A DNA stretch of 22,234 nucleotides from assembly GCA_009602735.1 (NCBI GenBank), contig WELA01008857.1:266240-288473 (forward strand). Reading direction: 5' to 3'. Position numbers and translations under genes: made by a program. Below the pieces are notes generated by a model. That model saw only the letters and a list, made by a program, of their open reading frames with translations. It ran no database searches and was not told the origin of the DNA. Below, piece after piece: positions 18,455 through 22,234 of this stretch; within the stretch, counting starts at the first letter, position 1, and every line of letters begins with the position of its first letter. This stretch comes from Mesotaenium endlicherianum (taxonomy: Eukaryota > Streptophyta > Zygnematophyceae > Zygnematales > Mesotaeniaceae).

Positions 18455-21400
18455 TTAATCGACTTGAGTCCTTCGAGGCCCACCCCTCAGCTTCTTCTTC
18501 TTCCCCTTCTTCCTCTGGTGCTCGGGAACCGCCGCTTCGCCGTACGACTGCAGCCGCGACAGCGACAGCGCTGCCTGGCTGCCCCCCCCCTCACTCTTCT
18601 CCTTCGCCTTCTTCCTCCTCTGCAGGTTCTTCTTTGCGGCCTTGCTCAAGCCCTGACTGCCTTGCGCTCCTCCTCCAGAGATCGCTGCAGGCTTTGGCCG
18701 GGGGCCTGCCGGGGTGCCGTTGGCAGCAGCTCCCGCAGGTGCAGGAGCCACCGACTTCTTATCGGGCCGCTTGACAGCAACAGAGTCTTGCGCCGGCTTT
18801 CGCTTCTCAGCTCCACCATTGGCTGCATGCTCCTCACCTCCTCGAGACGCTTGGGAGGCCCCACCCCCGCCGGCATGCTCTTGTCCATTTGAGTTGGTCG
18901 CACTCTCTTGCTTGTTCTTCTTCTTGTTCGCCTTCTCCTTCTTCTCCTTCTTCTCCTCATACGCCGCTCCGTTGTGGGGGCCATCCCCTTCCCCCATGTC
19001 CACATCTTCCTGAGGCCGCCGCCCCTCCTGCCCCTGCTCCCCGTCCTGCCCCACTGCCTTCACCTTCTTCTTCTTCTTCATTTTCTCGTCTGCAGGCTTC
19101 TGCGTCCCCCCCTCCTGCTTCTTCTCCCGACCCCCCCTCTCCTCCTTGCCGCTCCTCTTCCTCTTCTTCGCCCCTGCCCCCGCCCCCGCCTCCGCCAGAG
19201 AACCGCCGTCGCCGTGGAAGTCCATGGCCTGCCGCTTCCGCTGCTTCTTGCTGAGCGCATGGCGCTGCCACTTGGCGGGCTCCCACTCGTCCGTCCGGTA
19301 GGGCGCGAGCTTCTTGATGGACACCACCTGGTTGAGCTCCGCGTCGTCCATCTCCAGAATGTCCTCAGTGTCGAGCCCAAACGTGTTGGGCCGCACCTCC
19401 GTGTACTTGAACCTCGTCGGCAGGTCACCTGCGCACGCCACGCCACGTCATACGTCAGGGCCAGAACCAACGGCAGGGTCAAAGTACACGGTGGAGTCAG
19501 AGTCGACGGCTCAGAGTTGACGGCAGAGCCGAGCTGGGAATCAGAGTCAGCGCGCTTGATTGAGTCACAGCAGTGAAGTGTCGCGTGCAACACATGCGGC
19601 TCTCCCTCCTGCTGCAGCTGCATCCGACCAGCTTTGGCATTCCGAGGAGTGAGGGAGGGAACGAGTGGGCGGTCGGAGGGAGGAAGGAAGGGAGGGAGGG
19701 AGGGAGGGAAGGAGGGAGGGAAGGAGGAAAGGTGGGGGGGAAGGAGGAAGGGGGGAGAGGGGGAGACAATAAATGAAGGTGAAATAGAGGGTGCCCGCTC
19801 TTCAGTGGCATTCACACAGGGGTGAGTGCATAAAAAGCGGCCTAAACTGAACTGCGTACAACCCGAGCTGCCTCCGCTTCTTGCAACATCAACCGCCAAC
19901 TCGCCGTTCGGAGGAGCACACACCCTCCCAAGCTCTGTGGGGACCGGTCACCTCTTCCCAACACGATATATCCTAGCACTAGCACGACTGCGCCTCAGCG
20001 GCACAGCATGACCAGGTGGAGAGACAGCTGGAGTCCCCGGGCCGGTAGCCCTTCCCCTTTCACAACGGCGGGCATGTGCACACGGGCCACACACGCAGCT
20101 TACGAGCACAGCCCTGGCCCCTTGCCGTCGCGGGCTCCCAGGCGCCCCGCCCCATGCAGAACTCGCGAGTGCGGGCCGCCTACGCCCGCCTGTCACAGCT
20201 GCCGGATCATAGATGCCCACCAAAGTGACGCAGCAACGTCCAGCGCTCCAGAGCTGGCTGGGTGGAACATCCCCACCAATGCTCCTCATGTCAGCCCTGC
20301 CCCCCCGCAGAGAGAATGGACGGCAGGCGAGAGAATGCCAGGGAGGAGGGGCGCATAGGAAGGGGGGGTTGCCCAGGAGGGGCTGCCTAGAGGAGAGGGG
20401 AAGGGGGGNTTGTAGTACTCCTCCAGCCGCTTGTCAAACGCCATCTTGTCCCTCAGCGAGATTCTGCCCCGCTTCTTCTTCTTCTTCCCTGCCTCCTCTT
20501 CCTCCTCCTCCTCCTCCTCCTCCTCGTCCCCTTCTCCTGCTCCTTCCCCTTCCTCCTCCTCCTCCTCGTCGTCCTCGCTCTCTCCCCTCCCTTCTCCCTC
20601 CTCTCCCTCCCCCTCCTCGTCTCCACCCTCTCCATCTCCCCCGTCCTCATCCTCCACCGCCGCCCCCACCCCCCGCTTCCGCCTCTTGTCCTTCTCCCTG
20701 AGCGTCAAAAAGCCTCCACCCTTGCCTCCACTGCCCTTGCCACCCACGCCCGCATTGGCCGCGCTGTCGGCCCCGCCGGCGCCACCGCCGGCCCACCAGC
20801 CCGGGGTGAGCCCCAGGGCGGCATCCTCGGCGTCAAAGTCGGGCTTCTCCAGCTCCTCCTCGTCCAGCACCTCGTTGCCCTCAAACTCCTCGTCGGGCAT
20901 GTCATAGTAGCTCTCCCCAAAGGCCGCGCGCATCTTGCGGTCGTACTCCTCGGGCTCGAAGTCGACCTCCAGGTCCTCGGCCTCCAGAGCCGCCAGCGCG
21001 CCCGGCGCCGCCGGCGCGCCCGCCACCTGGCGGATGCGCGCGAGGCGCTCCTGGAGCTCGCGCCGCTTGAGGTTCTTGAGGCGCTTGAGCTCCTCGCGGC
21101 GCGCGAGCGCCTCCGCCTCCATGCGCTCCTCCTTGGACCTGCGCTGCGTCTTCCTCGCCTCCGATTTCTTTCGCACCGACCCCTCTACGGACCTGGAGGA
21201 CGCGGGCGGCACACACACGAGCGCGCTCGCACGAGGTAGCGTAAGCACGCACCGCGCCAGCGAGGCACCCGCTGACACGCAGCGCATGTGGCACGGAACG
21301 CACGCACGCACGCACGCATGCAAGCGCGCGCGCATTGACTCAACCGACAACACTCAACGAGGCTCTTCCCTGCGAGCAAACACTCCATTGCGCCTCTCAA

Positions 21401-22108
21401 TGGTGGGTCGAAGAAATACCACCATGAAAGAGCAGCCAGGCTCGGATGTGCAGATGGCTGCTGCTGCAGAGCGACAGGGACAGACGGCAAGGTAGCCAAA
21501 AACCTTCCATGCCGAGAGAGGGGCAAGCTGCTGTTATGCCAGAGAGACCTTTGATTGCATGACACATGTAAATCACAAGCTGGCGGGTGCCAGAAGTGGC
21601 CCAGCAACTCCATCGACAGCAAGCCAATCGCTGCTCCTCCGGTGGGAGGCCACTCGAGGAGTGCCTGCCAGATGAGCGTGACTTCTGCTCCTGTCTTGCA
21701 AGTTGGCACAGAAAAGGAGATCACAGTCGGCTTCTCTGCAGCCCTTTACACACATGCGAAGAACGGCCCCGCAAGGCGGGGGGGGGTAAAGGGCGGGGGG
21801 CTCAATGATCAAAGTCTTGGGGTGGTGTTGCCAGGAGGGGTTGAAGGGGGAGAGAGAAGGGAGGGAGCGTCAGAGGAAGAAGGGCAGAGAAGGGGGGAGC
21901 GGGAGAGGAGGAAGGGGAGAGGCGGAGGGGGAGGGACAGAGGGAGAGAGGGAACCCAGCGGGCCGGACCTGGAGTGACCCGCGACGTGCGTGCTGCCGGG
22001 CTCCTCGTAGCGGAAGTTGAAGCCGGCCTCGAAGCGCTCCTGCCGCTCGATCTCCTCCTCGCTCTCGTCCACGTCGCCCACGACCTCGTCGTACGTCGGC
22101 ACCCGATC
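18455..22108 (-). CDS. KRI1: KRI1-like nucleolar ribosome-biogenesis protein, 5' truncated, with a probable missing micro-exon
   Basis: KRI1 acts in the nucleolus with Krr1 in 40S subunit assembly (yeast knowledge). Visible minus-strand exons: 22108-21969 (DRVPTYDEVVGDVDESEEEI, then FNFRYEEPGS), 21192-20409 (SVEGSVRKKSEARKTQRRSK, ELKRLKNLKRRELQ, DFEPEEYDRKM, a long Glu/Asp run, KMAFDKRLEEYY) and 19428-18455 (GDLPTRFKYTEV, then FGLDTEDILEMDD). These match the KRI1 core and its C-terminal domain in order. The first junction (CAG|GTCCGG to CCTCCAG) keeps frame. At the second, the conserved LDYED-type segment that should join EEYYK to GDLPTRF is absent, and the break coincides with the single N at 20409. 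The C-terminal 200 or so residues are Lys/Glu-rich low complexity, ending LSRLQSYG and a KKGKKKK stretch. The N-terminal part lies beyond the window. Confidence 0.88.
19429..20408 (-). other. KRI1 intron (acceptor visible, donor lost at the N)
   Basis: The acceptor GTGCGCAG ends at 19429, before GT-GAC-CTG, where G of GDLP is a split codon. The donor side cannot be defined because sequence is missing at 20409. Between them I found no frame coding for the expected LDYED segment. The stretch contains the GGGA array at 19675-19766. Confidence 0.65.
19675..19766. repeat. GGGA/GGAA tandem purine array in KRI1 intron
   Basis: About 90 bases of GGGA, GGAA and GGAG units on the plus strand. The KRI1 transcript would carry the pyrimidine complement. 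Confidence 0.88.
20409..20409. other. single N, probable collapsed assembly gap
   Basis: One N sits between a G-rich purine tract and the end of a KRI1 exon, inside the Lys codon after EEYY. The missing conserved residues beyond it suggest that the N stands for lost sequence rather than one uncertain base. Confidence 0.8.
20490..20660 (-). repeat. CTC/TCC-rich stretch coding the KRI1 acidic run
   Basis: Degenerate GAG/GAA/GAC codon repeats (plus strand CTC/TCC) code a Glu/Asp/Gly-rich run. Acidic runs are typical of KRI1 homologues. Slippage here would change the length of the run. Confidence 0.8.
21299..21318. repeat. ACGC tetranucleotide repeat
   Basis: About four ACGC/GCAC units followed by GCATGCAAGCGCGCGC, a purine-pyrimidine alternation. 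It lies inside the KRI1 intron. Confidence 0.8.
21832..21955. repeat. G/A-rich purine tract in KRI1 intron
   Basis: About 120 bases almost free of pyrimidines on the plus strand, with many G runs. It lies just inside the intron next to the donor of exon 22108-21969. Confidence 0.85.
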
Positions 22109-22234
22109 CTGAGCAGGGAAGCCCGCCGCAGGTGCGAAAGGGGGCACAACAGGGGGCGCACGTGTGTCAGGCCACCAGCATCGGAGGCACGAAGCACAGC
22201 GGTGTAGGGGTAGAAGGGGGAGGAGGGGGGTTAG
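22109..22234 (-). other. partial upstream KRI1 intron at window edge
   Basis: The acceptor CTGCTCAG ends at 22109. Sequence to the window edge looks intronic and again purine-rich on the plus strand (22204-22231). Upstream KRI1 exons must lie outside. Confidence 0.65.

Larger units (their letters stand above)
21193..21968 (-). other. KRI1 intron
   Basis: Donor CAG|GTCCGG below 21969 and acceptor TCCTCCAG ending at 21193. Joining gives VAGHSR-SVEGSVRKK in frame, matching the family. It holds an ACGC run (21299-21318) and a purine tract (21832-21955). Confidence 0.85.

Noticed and set aside
18464..19576. Leu/Ser/Pro-rich plus-strand frames opposite the KRI1 C-terminal exon
   Set aside because: Reverse complement of Lys/Glu codon runs; the minus strand holds the conserved KRI1 C-terminal domain.
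20213..20907. Ser/Pro-rich plus-strand frames near the single N
   Set aside because: Antisense to the KRI1 acidic run; low complexity only.
1..22234. CRISPR array, tRNA, rRNA, transposon or viral insertion
   Set aside because: No spaced direct repeats, cloverleaf, integrase, transposase or reverse-transcriptase motifs were seen on either strand.

Overview
The window is nuclear DNA from a eukaryote, most likely a green alga. The evidence is spliceosomal GT-AG introns, a plant-type biotin synthase with a mitochondrial-looking presequence, and two cytochrome P450s closest by motif to the plant CYP86 fatty-acid omega-hydroxylases. Coding exons are GC-rich while spacers are close to balanced, and introns carry CAG/GCAGGA, GA and GGGA low-complexity tracts. 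A chlorophyte is my first guess and a streptophyte alga is possible; species cannot be fixed from sequence alone. Two runs of N (146 nt at 11645-11790, 1 nt at 20409) show this is a draft assembly.

Layout from left to right: (1) the 3' part of a Ser/Thr protein kinase gene (+, exons 30-195 and 789-1811). (2) An intact, intronless CYP86-like P450 (-, 4717-3137). (3) A 3.1 kb spacer with no gene I can support. (4) A Sel1-repeat protein (+, 7819-8964, 3' end uncertain). (5) A complete six-exon biotin synthase gene, BIO2 (-, 14978-10448), all of whose splice junctions keep frame and rebuild a 408-residue protein. (6) A second intronless CYP86-like P450 (+, preferred start 16110, stop 17771). (7) The 3' part of a KRI1-type ribosome-biogenesis gene (-, 22108-18455), cut by the right window edge and apparently missing a tiny conserved exon at the single N.

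Genes alternate in orientation: kinase/P450-1, Sel1/BIO2 and P450-2/KRI1 converge, while P450-1/Sel1 and BIO2/P450-2 diverge. This is normal eukaryotic gene order, not an operon. The only functional thread is loose: biotin supports acetyl-CoA carboxylase and so fatty-acid synthesis, and CYP86-like enzymes oxidise fatty acids. The kinase, Sel1 and KRI1 genes have no evident link to this.

I found no tRNA, rRNA, CRISPR array, transposon or viral element that I could support, and no convincing undescribed system. The points most worth a second look are the lost KRI1 micro-exon at the single N, the sharp GC3 contrast between the two P450 paralogues, facing TGTAA motifs between convergent genes, and long purine tracts that lie consistently on the template strand of the introns of minus-strand genes.
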